The position numbers and the translations under genes are program-made. This document shows, in pieces, positions 17,524 through 25,430 of a stretch of DNA of 64,000 nucleotides. Below the pieces are notes generated by a model. That model saw nothing but the letters and a program-made list of their open reading frames with translations, made no database searches and was not told the DNA's origin. Origin of the DNA: Duganella radicis (GTDB lineage: Bacteria > Pseudomonadota > Gammaproteobacteria > Burkholderiales > Burkholderiaceae_D); NCBI RefSeq assembly GCF_009720825.1, contig NZ_WNKY01000034.1:1-64000 (forward strand). Direction: 5' to 3'. Numbering within the stretch: position 1 is the first letter of the stretch; each line of letters begins with the position of its first letter.

Positions 17524-19716
17524 CAGGCGGATATCGTCCGAGGCGCTGCCCACCATCAGATGGAAATCGCCCGCTTCCGCGCCCCACTTCAACTGACTAT
17601 TGAAGAAGGACAGCGTATCGCGGTCAATGGTGAAGCTGACGCGCCGCGTCTCGCCCGGCTTGAGGTGGACCTTCTGGAAGCCTTTCAACTCCTTCACCGG
17701 CCGCACCACCGACGACACCATGTCGCGCAGATAGAGCTGCACGATCTCCGTGCCTTCCACCTTGCCGCTGTTGGACAGATCGAAGGACAGCGTCGCCTTC
17801 TGGGTGCCCGCCAGTTTGGGGCTGCTCAGCGTCAGGCCGCCGTATTTGAAGTCGGTATAGCTCAGGCCATGGCCAAAGGCGTAGCGCGGCGTGTTGACCG
17901 AATCGATGTAGGCCGATTTGTAGACCACGTTCTTCTCGTCCGTCACTGGCCGGCCGGTGTTGTACTGCGCGTACGACAGCGGAATCTGGCCGACGCTGCG
18001 CGGGAAGGTGATCGGCAGCTTGCCGGAAGGGTTGTAGTCGCCGAACAGCACATTGGCCACCGCGTTGCCGCCTTCGCTGCCAGGGAACCAGGCGTAGACG
18101 ATGGCATCGGCCTTGTCGGCGATGGTGTTGAACACCAGCGGGCGGCCGGCCAGCATCACCACCACCACCGGCTTGCCGGTGGCCTTCAGCGCGCTGAACA
18201 GCGCTTCCTGCTGGCCCGGCAGCGTGATGTCGGTACGCGACTTGGCTTCGCCGCTCATGTCCCAGGTTTCGCCCACGGCCAGCACGATGACGTCCGCTTT
18301 TGAGGCCGTGGCGACGGCGTCGGCAAAGCCTTCACTGCTGGCGCAACCGGGAGCGCAGGCTTGCGCATAGCTGATCTCCGCCTTGCCGGCGTGGCTGCGG
18401 ATGCCTTCCACGATGCTGACCACTTTGGCACGCTCGCCCTGCACCACCCAGCCACCTTCGAGGTCGCGCTGCGAATCGGCCAGCGGGCCAATCACCGCGA
18501 TGCGTTTGGCCTCGCGCGGCAACGGCAGCAGCTTGTTCTCGTTCTTCAGCAGCACGATGGATTTCTGCGCCACGTCCAGCGCGGCGGTACGGTGCGACTG
18601 ATCGCTCAGCACCGCCTTCTCGCGGGCGGCGTCGGAGTACCGGTATGGATCGTCGAACAGGCCCAGTTCAAACTTCTTGTAGAGGATGCGGCGCACAGCG
18701 TCGTCCAGTGTGGCCATCTTCACCTTGCCGGCTTTGACGGCGGCTTCCAGATGCTGGGTGTAGGCATAGCCCTCCATGTCCATGTCGCTGCCAGCGTTGA
18801 TGGCCTTGACGGCGGCGTCGGACAGATCAGCCGCATAACCATGCGGCACCATCTCGCGCACCGAGCCCCAATCGCTGACCACAAAGCCCTTGTACTTCCA
18901 CGCGCCTTTCAGAATGTCGCGCTGGAGCATGGCGTTGCCGGTGGCGGGAATGCCGTTAAGCGTGTTGAAGGAGTTCATGAAGGTGGCGGCGCCCGCATCA
19001 GTGGCGGCCTTGAACGGCGGCAGATAGACCTCATGCAGCTGCTGCTCGCTCATGTCGACCGCGTTGTAGTCACGGCCCGCGATGGCGGCGCCGTAGGCTG
19101 CAAAATGCTTGGCGGTGGCCATCACGCTGTCGGTGGCGCCCAGCTTCCTGCCCTGGAAGCCGTGCACGCGCGCGGCGGCAATTTGCGAGCCGAGGTAAGT
19201 GTCTTCGCCCGCGCCTTCCATCACGCGGCCCCAGCGCGGATCGCGCGCCACGTCCACCATCGGTGCGAAGGTCCAGTGGATGCCGGCGGCCGCCGCTTCC
19301 CTGGCGGCGATGTGGGCGGACAGCTCGATCGCCTCCATGTCCCACGAAGCGGCTTCGCCCAGCGGCACCGGGAACACGGTCTTGTAGCCGTGGATGACAT
19401 CAAGGCTGAACAGCAGCGGGATCTTCAGGCGCGATTGCAGCGCCAACGCCTGGATTTCGCGCGTATCGGCCACGCCGGTCACGTTCAGCATGGAGCCAAC
19501 CTTGCCGGCGCGGATGTCGGCCAGCTTGTCGGCGTAGGCGCTGCTGGTCGGACCGGTGAACTGGCGCCCGGAGAGCTGATGTAGTTGACCGACCTTCTCG
19601 GCCACCGTCATCTGCTTCATCAGGTCGGCGACCTTGCGGTCGATCCGGGCGTCCTGCGCATGCGCGGCAAGAGCGAATGCCGCGCCGATGGCGGCTGCGA
19701 TGTGTCGTGTCTTCAT
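17497..19716 (-). CDS. GH3 beta-glycosidase (BglX-like), secreted
   Basis: The 739-residue enzyme has a signal peptide (1-20), the GH3 barrel (about 30-340) with the nucleophile in GFVVSDWGSV (Asp282) and KHFAAYGAA upstream, the second alpha/beta domain with WFPGSEGG holding the likely acid/base Glu, and a C-terminal fibronectin-like domain ending in FHLMVGSAS. This is the beta-glucosidase/xylosidase layout of periplasmic BglX. It starts at ATG 19716 overlapping the stop of the GH2 gene, so it is the distal gene of the operon lyase-GH2-GH3. It would remove non-reducing-end beta-sugars. Confidence 0.87.
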   Translation of the reverse strand: MKTRHIAAAIGAAFALAAHAQDARIDRKVADLMKQMTVAEKVGQLHQLSGRQFTGPTSSAYADKLADIRAGKVGSMLNVTGVADTREIQALALQSRLKIPLLFSLDVIHGYKTVFPVPLGEAASWDMEAIELSAHIAAREAAAAGIHWTFAPMVDVARDPRWGRVMEGAGEDTYLGSQIAAARVHGFQGRKLGATDSVMATAKHFAAYGAAIAGRDYNAVDMSEQQLHEVYLPPFKAATDAGAATFMNSFNTLNGIPATGNAMLQRDILKGAWKYKGFVVSDWGSVREMVPHGYAADLSDAAVKAINAGSDMDMEGYAYTQHLEAAVKAGKVKMATLDDAVRRILYKKFELGLFDDPYRYSDAAREKAVLSDQSHRTAALDVAQKSIVLLKNENKLLPLPREAKRIAVIGPLADSQRDLEGGWVVQGERAKVVSIVEGIRSHAGKAEISYAQACAPGCASSEGFADAVATASKADVIVLAVGETWDMSGEAKSRTDITLPGQQEALFSALKATGKPVVVVMLAGRPLVFNTIADKADAIVYAWFPGSEGGNAVANVLFGDYNPSGKLPITFPRSVGQIPLSYAQYNTGRPVTDEKNVVYKSAYIDSVNTPRYAFGHGLSYTDFKYGGLTLSSPKLAGTQKATLSFDLSNSGKVEGTEIVQLYLRDMVSSVVRPVKELKGFQKVHLKPGETRRVSFTIDRDTLSFFNSQLKWGAEAGDFHLMVGSASDDIRLSAQLEYLR

Positions 19717-21614
19717 TTGTACTGTTGTTGTTTTTGTTCGTAATAGGATTTCAGCGTGTAGAAGGCTTGCTTCTTCTTGCCGGTCTCGGAGATCAGGCCC
19801 TTGCGGTTCCAGTAGTCCTGGAAGTAAGGATGGGGGCGGCGCGGCGAACGGAAGTCAGTCAGCACCCACGGCGTCATGCCGCGCAGGCCGGGAATCGCAT
19901 CCAGCAGTTTGAAGGTGTTCTTGTACAGCTGGTCCTGATACTCCTCGCTCCACTTGGTGTCGGTGTCGGCGTGGTAGCCGCCCAGCGCATCGGCGCCGAA
20001 CTCGGTCACCAGCACCGGCTTGTTGTAATTGACCTTGAAGGAGAACTTCATCATCTCCTTGTTGTTGGACCAGTACCAGCCGGCGTACTGGTTAAAGCTG
20101 GCGAGGTCGATCTTGTCGGCCAGCGGATCTTCCACCGTCACCACGTCGCCAGTGCGATGCACCTCCAGCGCCGCGCCCACCAAACGGGTGCGGTCCAGCG
20201 AACGCACGGTATCGGCCAGCTTGCCCATGAACTCCGTGCGCACAGGGCTGACCGGCGTCTCGTTACCGATCGACCAGATGATGACGCTGGCGCGATTCTT
20301 GTCGCGTACCACCAGATCGGTCAGCTGCTGCCTGGCGTTGGCGTAGACTTCCGGCTTCTCCCACGAGATGGTCCAATACACCGGCACCTCGGCCCACACC
20401 AGCAAGCCCATTTCGTCGGCCAGTTTGATCATCTCTTCGCTGTGCGGGTAATGGGCCAAGCGGACGTAGTTGCAGTTCATGTCCTTGGCCCATTGCAGCA
20501 TCATGCGCATATCGCCTTCGCCACGCAGGCGGCCGGGGATCAATGGATTCTCGTCGTGCAGAGAAATCCCGCGCAGGAACACGGATTTACCGTTCAGCAG
20601 AATATCGTGACCGCGCGTCTCGATGGTGCGCAGGCCGATGCGGTCGTTCAGAGTATCGGTGGCGCCGGCGATGGTCACGTTGTACAGCTTGGGATCTTCC
20701 GGCGACCAGTAGCGCACCTTGTTCTTCGGCAGCGCGATGCTGACGGCGGCGCGGCCATTGGCGTCGGTGCGCACGGTGGTTTTCACGCCCAGCTCCGCGA
20801 TGGAGACGGTGACGTCCTGCGCACGCCTGGCGCCAGCCAGTTGCACATGGCCTTCAATGCGTCCCATGTCGCCCTTGGCCAGCTGGATCTGGTAATCCTC
20901 GATGTAGGTGTCAGGCGTTTCAGCCAGCAGCACGTCGCGCGTGATGCCGCCGTAATTCCACCAGTCCGTGTTCACAGTCGGGATATCGTCCTGATGGCGC
21001 GTGTTGTCGGCCTTGACCACCACCGTGTTCTCGCCTTTCAGCAGGCGGCCGGTCACCTCGAACTGGAATGGCGTGAAGCCGCCCTTGTGGCTACCCAGCT
21101 TCTTGCCGTTCAGGTAGACGTGTGCTTCGTAATTGACCGCGCCAAAGTAGAGGAAGTAGCGCTTGCCATCCTTGGGTGCGGCGTTGAATTTCTGGCGCAT
21201 CCAGAGGGTGCCTTCGTAGAATTCCAGTCTGGCCGCCTGCGAATTCCAGTCGCCCGGTACCGCCAGCGTCGGCGAGCCGTCGAAGTTGTATTCGACCGCA
21301 TCGTCCTTGTCTTTCGGTTTGCGGTCATCATAGAAACCGCCGGCGCCGGTCGGCGACTGGTCGAATGGCTGGCGGCGATAGTTGTAGAAGCCCGTCTCGT
21401 AAGGATCGATGATGTAGCTCCAGCGGCCGTTCAGCGACAGCGGCTGGCGCCCATAGATATTTTGCAGCGTGGGCGGCTGCCTGGCCAGTTCGGCACGCGG
21501 GCTGGCGCCCTTGTTGGCATGCGCCTGTCCCGGCGCCTGATCGTCCTGCGCGCCCGCCGCAAAGCTCGCGGTCAGGCAGCTTGCTAACAGCAGCAGCTTC
21601 CACACTTGTCGCAT
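19713..21614 (-). CDS. GH2 beta-glycosidase, beta-glucuronidase/galactosidase-like
   Basis: The 633-residue secreted protein has a signal peptide (1-22), a sugar-binding jelly-roll (about 60-230), an immunoglobulin-like domain (about 235-340) and the catalytic barrel. The acid/base Glu lies in WSIGNET (Glu452) and the nucleophile in VTEFGAD (Glu538). Domain sizes fit beta-glucuronidases and short beta-galactosidases, and neighbouring uronate genes favour glucuronidase, as inference. Its stop overlaps the GH3 start by 4 bases, and its start lies 10 bases after the lyase-like gene, showing one operon. Confidence 0.82.
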   Translation of the reverse strand: MRQVWKLLLLASCLTASFAAGAQDDQAPGQAHANKGASPRAELARQPPTLQNIYGRQPLSLNGRWSYIIDPYETGFYNYRRQPFDQSPTGAGGFYDDRKPKDKDDAVEYNFDGSPTLAVPGDWNSQAARLEFYEGTLWMRQKFNAAPKDGKRYFLYFGAVNYEAHVYLNGKKLGSHKGGFTPFQFEVTGRLLKGENTVVVKADNTRHQDDIPTVNTDWWNYGGITRDVLLAETPDTYIEDYQIQLAKGDMGRIEGHVQLAGARRAQDVTVSIAELGVKTTVRTDANGRAAVSIALPKNKVRYWSPEDPKLYNVTIAGATDTLNDRIGLRTIETRGHDILLNGKSVFLRGISLHDENPLIPGRLRGEGDMRMMLQWAKDMNCNYVRLAHYPHSEEMIKLADEMGLLVWAEVPVYWTISWEKPEVYANARQQLTDLVVRDKNRASVIIWSIGNETPVSPVRTEFMGKLADTVRSLDRTRLVGAALEVHRTGDVVTVEDPLADKIDLASFNQYAGWYWSNNKEMMKFSFKVNYNKPVLVTEFGADALGGYHADTDTKWSEEYQDQLYKNTFKLLDAIPGLRGMTPWVLTDFRSPRRPHPYFQDYWNRKGLISETGKKKQAFYTLKSYYEQKQQQYK

Positions 21615-21624
21615 CCATGTCTCC

Positions 21625-23445
21625 TTATTGGTATTTAATGGTCCACTTGATCGTCAATGGTTCCCTCATGGTCAGCTTGCCGGTGCTGCATGTGACCAGT
21701 GTCTTCATCGGCCCATATGGCGCCATGAAGTCCTTGTTGCCATTGGTCGGCGCGAATTCGCATTGCTGCAAGCCGCTGACACTGTACTCCTTTACCGCGC
21801 CCTGCGCGAACGTCACGGTATTGGCCTTGATGCTGGCCTGATCCGAGAACGAGGCGAATTCCAGAGTGATCTTGTCCACGTCCTGCGCACCCACCGGCGT
21901 GTAGACGTCGGTGCGGGTCATCACGCCATGTTCCAGCGTGTAGGTGGTACGCAGTTTGATGCAGCCATCCTTGACTGGCGAGCGCTTGCCCAGGCGATCC
22001 AGTTCGTCCTGGCGGTACGAGACGGTATAGCGCTTGCCGTCCTTGCCGGTCTTGATGTCCTTGATCCACGCGGCGCCGATCAACTGCGCGCCATCCGCCA
22101 TGGTAAACCTGGGCAGCAGTTGCGCATGCGCGCCGCCGCTGTCGGCCACGCCGGATACGATGTCGGGCGCAAACGGCAGCGGGTAGTAAGGGCTGTTGTC
22201 ATGCTGGCTGATGCCGCCGTTGATCATGTTCAGGCTAATCACATGCGGACCGTCGCGGAAGATGGACAGCGCGCGGTCATATTCTCCCTGTGCGAAGGTG
22301 GTGGTGCTGAACTGCGGGCGGTTCTTGTCCAGCCACGCCTGCAAATCCGCCTTCGGCTGCACGTCCTTGAAGCCGGCCTTGTTCCACGTATCGTTGGTGT
22401 AGATCAGCTGGTGCAGCAGCGAGAAGTTCTCGCCCAGGATGCGATGCTTGCCGCGATAGGTATCGGTACGACGCCCCTTGCCCCACATATCGAGCGAGTG
22501 CATGGCCGGGTCGTACCAGAAGTTCATGTAACGCTCGGCGATGCGCGACGAGAAGGCGTAGGCGTACTGCTTCTCTTCCGCCGTCAGCACGTCGAGGTAG
22601 GCCGATACCGACAGGATCTCCACCAGCGCCGTCTCGCCATATGGCCCGAGGCTGCGGCCGAAGCTGAATCCCTGGCCTTCGGCATTGGCGACGTTGAGCG
22701 CAATGTCGGCCGCCTTGCGCAGCAAGCCTTTCAGTTCCTCGGTTGGTTGCAGGCCGGTTTCCAGGAAGCGTTCGCAAATCTCCGCGATCAGCAGGATGCT
22801 GTAGCGGTCGAAGCGCCCTTCGCCGTCGGTCTCGTCGGAGAAACCGAATTTTCCGGAGTATTTTTTGTAATGGGTAAGCATTTTGTCGAGCAGGACTTTG
22901 CCCGCGCTGTCGTCTTCCCAACCCATCATCATGCGCAGGCGCGCGATGCTGAACGCCACGCCGTAGTAATTAGTCGGCAAGTTGATCAGATCCCACTGCG
23001 GCGTGACGAAGGTACGCCAGTCCAGCTGCTTGCGCAGCTTCTCCAACGTGGCCGGGCTAACGGCGCGCTCCAGCAGGCCGGCCTCCTTCAGCTTCACCAG
23101 CGTGCCAATGTAGTAGTAGATGCCCCAGGTATGGTTGTCCATGCCGACCGTCATGTCGGCGATGTCGCGATAGTCCTTGAGCTTTTGCTCCAGCGACGGA
23201 TCGTCCCTGGCGGTATTGAGCAGCACGTGGCCCAGGCCCGCCGCCACCTTCCCCGGCAAGAATTTGTCGCCGCTCTTGAACGGCGAGGCGCCGTCCAGCA
23301 CCATGTTCTCACGTTCCGCCACCAGCTTCCTGAAGAAGAAATCCAGTTGCTGGTAGGCGTTGTCTTGCACGATGCGGTTCATCGGCGCGGCCGATGCGGA
23401 AGCGCAGGCGGCCATCACCGCCATGGTCAGGGGAAGGAATTTCAT
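21625..23445 (-). CDS. Secreted (alpha/alpha)-rich putative polysaccharide lyase
   Basis: The 606-residue protein starts at ATG 23445 (MKFLPLTMAVMAACASASA, a signal peptide). Helical repeats lie across about 25-330 (DNHTWGIYYYIGTLVKLKE, then NLPTNYYGVAFSIARLRMM and GEGRFDRYSILLIAEICERF), and beta-rich sequence follows to the end. A helical toroid with a beta-sandwich is the architecture of several lyase families and of DUF2264-like proteins. I cannot assign a numbered family. Conserved-looking Asn, His, Tyr and Arg residues in the helical part could form a lyase site. It is first in the GH2-GH3 operon behind a LacI-type palindrome. Confidence 0.55.
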   Translation of the reverse strand: MKFLPLTMAVMAACASASAAPMNRIVQDNAYQQLDFFFRKLVAERENMVLDGASPFKSGDKFLPGKVAAGLGHVLLNTARDDPSLEQKLKDYRDIADMTVGMDNHTWGIYYYIGTLVKLKEAGLLERAVSPATLEKLRKQLDWRTFVTPQWDLINLPTNYYGVAFSIARLRMMMGWEDDSAGKVLLDKMLTHYKKYSGKFGFSDETDGEGRFDRYSILLIAEICERFLETGLQPTEELKGLLRKAADIALNVANAEGQGFSFGRSLGPYGETALVEILSVSAYLDVLTAEEKQYAYAFSSRIAERYMNFWYDPAMHSLDMWGKGRRTDTYRGKHRILGENFSLLHQLIYTNDTWNKAGFKDVQPKADLQAWLDKNRPQFSTTTFAQGEYDRALSIFRDGPHVISLNMINGGISQHDNSPYYPLPFAPDIVSGVADSGGAHAQLLPRFTMADGAQLIGAAWIKDIKTGKDGKRYTVSYRQDELDRLGKRSPVKDGCIKLRTTYTLEHGVMTRTDVYTPVGAQDVDKITLEFASFSDQASIKANTVTFAQGAVKEYSVSGLQQCEFAPTNGNKDFMAPYGPMKTLVTCSTGKLTMREPLTIKWTIKYQ

Positions 23446-23463
23446 GTCGTCTCGATTGTTATT

Positions 23464-23477
23464 GGAAAACGTTTTAC
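23464..23477. promoter_or_regulatory. LacI-type operator upstream of the lyase-GH2-GH3 operon
   Basis: GGAAAACGTTTTAC contains the perfect 10-base palindrome AAAACGTTTT (23466-23475) centred on CG. It lies about 20 bases upstream of the lyase start and downstream of the lacI gene end, consistent with repression of the operon by the adjacent LacI protein. Confidence 0.6.
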
Positions 23478-23511
23478 AAATAGTAGGCGATTTTGCTTCT
23501 AAGGTAAACAC

Positions 23512-24507
23512 TTACAGGTGGCGATTGCAGGTGGAATGACGCAGCACCAGCTGCGGTTCGATGATGGTGGAAGGGGCCGCCGGCTTGCCGTCTATCTGCG
23601 TGAGCAGCTGCTCCATGGCCGCCGCGCCCATGCGCTCACTTCGCAGATCGACCGTGGTTAAAGGCGGCAAGGTGTAGCTGCCGAAATCGATATTGTCGAA
23701 GCCCGCCACCGAAATATCTTCCGGCACGCGGAAGCCCAGTGTCTGGGCGGCCTTCATGAAGCCCATGGCCATCAGGTCGTTGTAGCAGATCAGTGCATCG
23801 GGATGGGTGGCACCCAGCATGATGGAGGAACTCATGCGCTCCCCTTCCTGTGCCGTCGGTGCGCCACCGTCGTACACGGCCAGTTCCAGCCCGGCCGCCG
23901 ACATGCATTCGCGGATGCCGGCCAGGCGCTCCTCATCGCGGCGCGATTTGCCGAAGCCAAGGTAGGCGATATGCCGGTGCCCCAGCGCCAGCAGATGCCG
24001 CGTCAGCATGGCCGCTCCACGGTGATCATCGCCCGCCACGCAGGGAATCTCATGCCGCGTCAGACGGCCAAGAAATACCAGCGGCTTGCCCAGATCCGCC
24101 ATCCAATCGCGCTCCGATTCCGGGATACGCGAGATGACGATCATGCCGTCCACACGGCGGCTCAGCGCTTCCAGCAGCGGGCGTTCGCGGTCCGGGTTTT
24201 CTTCGGTATCGACCAACAGCACGTTGTAGCCATGCGCCTGCGCTACACGGTTGGCGCCCTTCACCACGCTGCTGAAGTGCGGATTTGCCACGTCCAGCAC
24301 CGACAGGCCAATGCTGTGCGTGCGCCCCGTAATCATCGACTGCGCCAGCGGATTGGAACGGTAGCCCAGCTCCGCGATCACCCTGGTAATGGCCTGTTCC
24401 ACCGCCGGCGAAAAGCGCTGCGTGCCGTTGACGAACTTGGACACCGTCGCGGTGGACACGCCGGCGCCGGCCGCCACGTCGCGGATGGTGGGAACGGGCT
24501 TTTTCAT
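23512..24507 (-). CDS. LacI/GalR-family repressor of the uronate glycan locus
   Basis: The 331-residue protein has the LacI headpiece (TIRDVAAGAGVSTATVSKFV), hinge (NPLAQSMITGRTHSIGL) and periplasmic-binding-like core with DALICYNDLMAMGFM and DISVAGFDNI. It lies between the lyase-GH2-GH3 operon and the divergent uronate dehydrogenase gene, with CG-centred palindromes before both units, so it is the expected local repressor. The inducer is probably a uronate or oligo-uronide; this is inference. Upstream sequence to 24593 is regulatory. Confidence 0.88.
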   Translation of the reverse strand: MKKPVPTIRDVAAGAGVSTATVSKFVNGTQRFSPAVEQAITRVIAELGYRSNPLAQSMITGRTHSIGLSVLDVANPHFSSVVKGANRVAQAHGYNVLLVDTEENPDRERPLLEALSRRVDGMIVISRIPESERDWMADLGKPLVFLGRLTRHEIPCVAGDDHRGAAMLTRHLLALGHRHIAYLGFGKSRRDEERLAGIRECMSAAGLELAVYDGGAPTAQEGERMSSSIMLGATHPDALICYNDLMAMGFMKAAQTLGFRVPEDISVAGFDNIDFGSYTLPPLTTVDLRSERMGAAAMEQLLTQIDGKPAAPSTIIEPQLVLRHSTCNRHL

Positions 24508-24547
24508 GAATCGATTGACCTCGGGGCGAATTTGGTTATACTGCTGA

Positions 24548-24559
24548 TTAAACGTTTAA
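24548..24559. promoter_or_regulatory. LacI-type operator between lacI and uronate dehydrogenase
   Basis: TTAAACGTTTAA is a perfect 12-base palindrome centred on CG, 34 bases before the uronate dehydrogenase start and 40 bases before the lacI start. It can control both divergent genes. Confidence 0.65.
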
Positions 24560-24593
24560 CCACAATACCCTCACCATCCCATAAAAGCAACCC

Positions 24594-25406
24594 ATGACCA
24601 CTACCAAACCATTCAAACGCATCCTGCTGACCGGCGCCGGCGGCGGCCTTGGCACCGTCCTGCGCGAACGCGCCAAGGCCTGGGCCGACATCGTCCGCCT
24701 GAATGACGTGAAAGACCTCGGCCCGGCGGGCGAAGGCGAGGAAATCGTTATCGGCGACCTGGGCGACCGCGACAAGGTCATGCAAATGATGGAGGGCGTG
24801 GACGCCGTGCTGCACTTCGGCGGCATTTCGGTGGAAGACAAGTTCGAGCCGATCATGAACGCCAACATCCTCGGCCTGCACCACCTGTATGAAGCCATCC
24901 ACAAGTGCGGCGTCAAACGCGTGATCTACGCCAGCTCCAGCCACGTGGTGGGCTATTACAAGACCACCGAACTGGTGGACGCCCACATGCCGCTGCGTCC
25001 GGACGGTTTCTACGGCGTATCGAAGGCCTTTGGCGAAGCGCTGTCGCGCTACTACTACGACCGTTTCGGCACCGAGACCGTGTGCCTGCGCATCGGCTCC
25101 TCGTTCCCGGAGCCGAAGAACCCGCGCATGATGGTTACCTACCTGGCTTACGACGATCTGGTGGAACTGATCCGCTGCTCGCTGTTCACCCCACGCGTGG
25201 GCCACACCATCACCTTCGGCACCTCGAACAACGCCACCAAGTGGTGGGACAACAAACATGCGTCGCACCTGGGCTATGTGCCCAGGCACAGCTCCGCCGA
25301 ATTCGCCGGCCACTTCCCGGATAGCGCAGACTATCCGGCGGCCGGCGACGCGCCAACCATCTATCAGGGCGGACCGTTCGTCACGGCTGGCCCCATGTAC
25401 AAATAA
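24594..25406 (+). CDS. udh: Uronate dehydrogenase
   Basis: The 270-residue short-chain-type enzyme has the NAD-binding start RILLTGAGGGLGTVLRER, the active-site Tyr/Lys in YGVSKAFGE and ASSSHVVGYYKTTE between. It also has RIGSSFPEPKN and WWDNKHASHLGYVP, segments specific to bacterial uronate dehydrogenases. It oxidises D-galacturonate or D-glucuronate to the aldarolactone in the oxidative uronate pathway; later steps are not in the window. It leads a plus-strand unit with the GH105 fusion 24 bases downstream, behind a LacI-type operator. Confidence 0.9.
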   Translation: MTTTKPFKRILLTGAGGGLGTVLRERAKAWADIVRLNDVKDLGPAGEGEEIVIGDLGDRDKVMQMMEGVDAVLHFGGISVEDKFEPIMNANILGLHHLYEAIHKCGVKRVIYASSSHVVGYYKTTELVDAHMPLRPDGFYGVSKAFGEALSRYYYDRFGTETVCLRIGSSFPEPKNPRMMVTYLAYDDLVELIRCSLFTPRVGHTITFGTSNNATKWWDNKHASHLGYVPRHSSAEFAGHFPDSADYPAAGDAPTIYQGGPFVTAGPMYK

Positions 25407-25430
25407 TACAAATAACCGGGACAACACCAC

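Noticed and set aside
18361..19584. A 407-residue frame opposite the GH3 gene
   Set aside because: The GH3 gene is fully supported by motifs, and this frame has no domain or start signal.
19677..23502. Two long plus-strand frames of over 600 residues opposite the GH2 and lyase-like genes
   Set aside because: Their composition is that of shadows of high-GC codon use, and the minus-strand genes have catalytic motifs and signal peptides.
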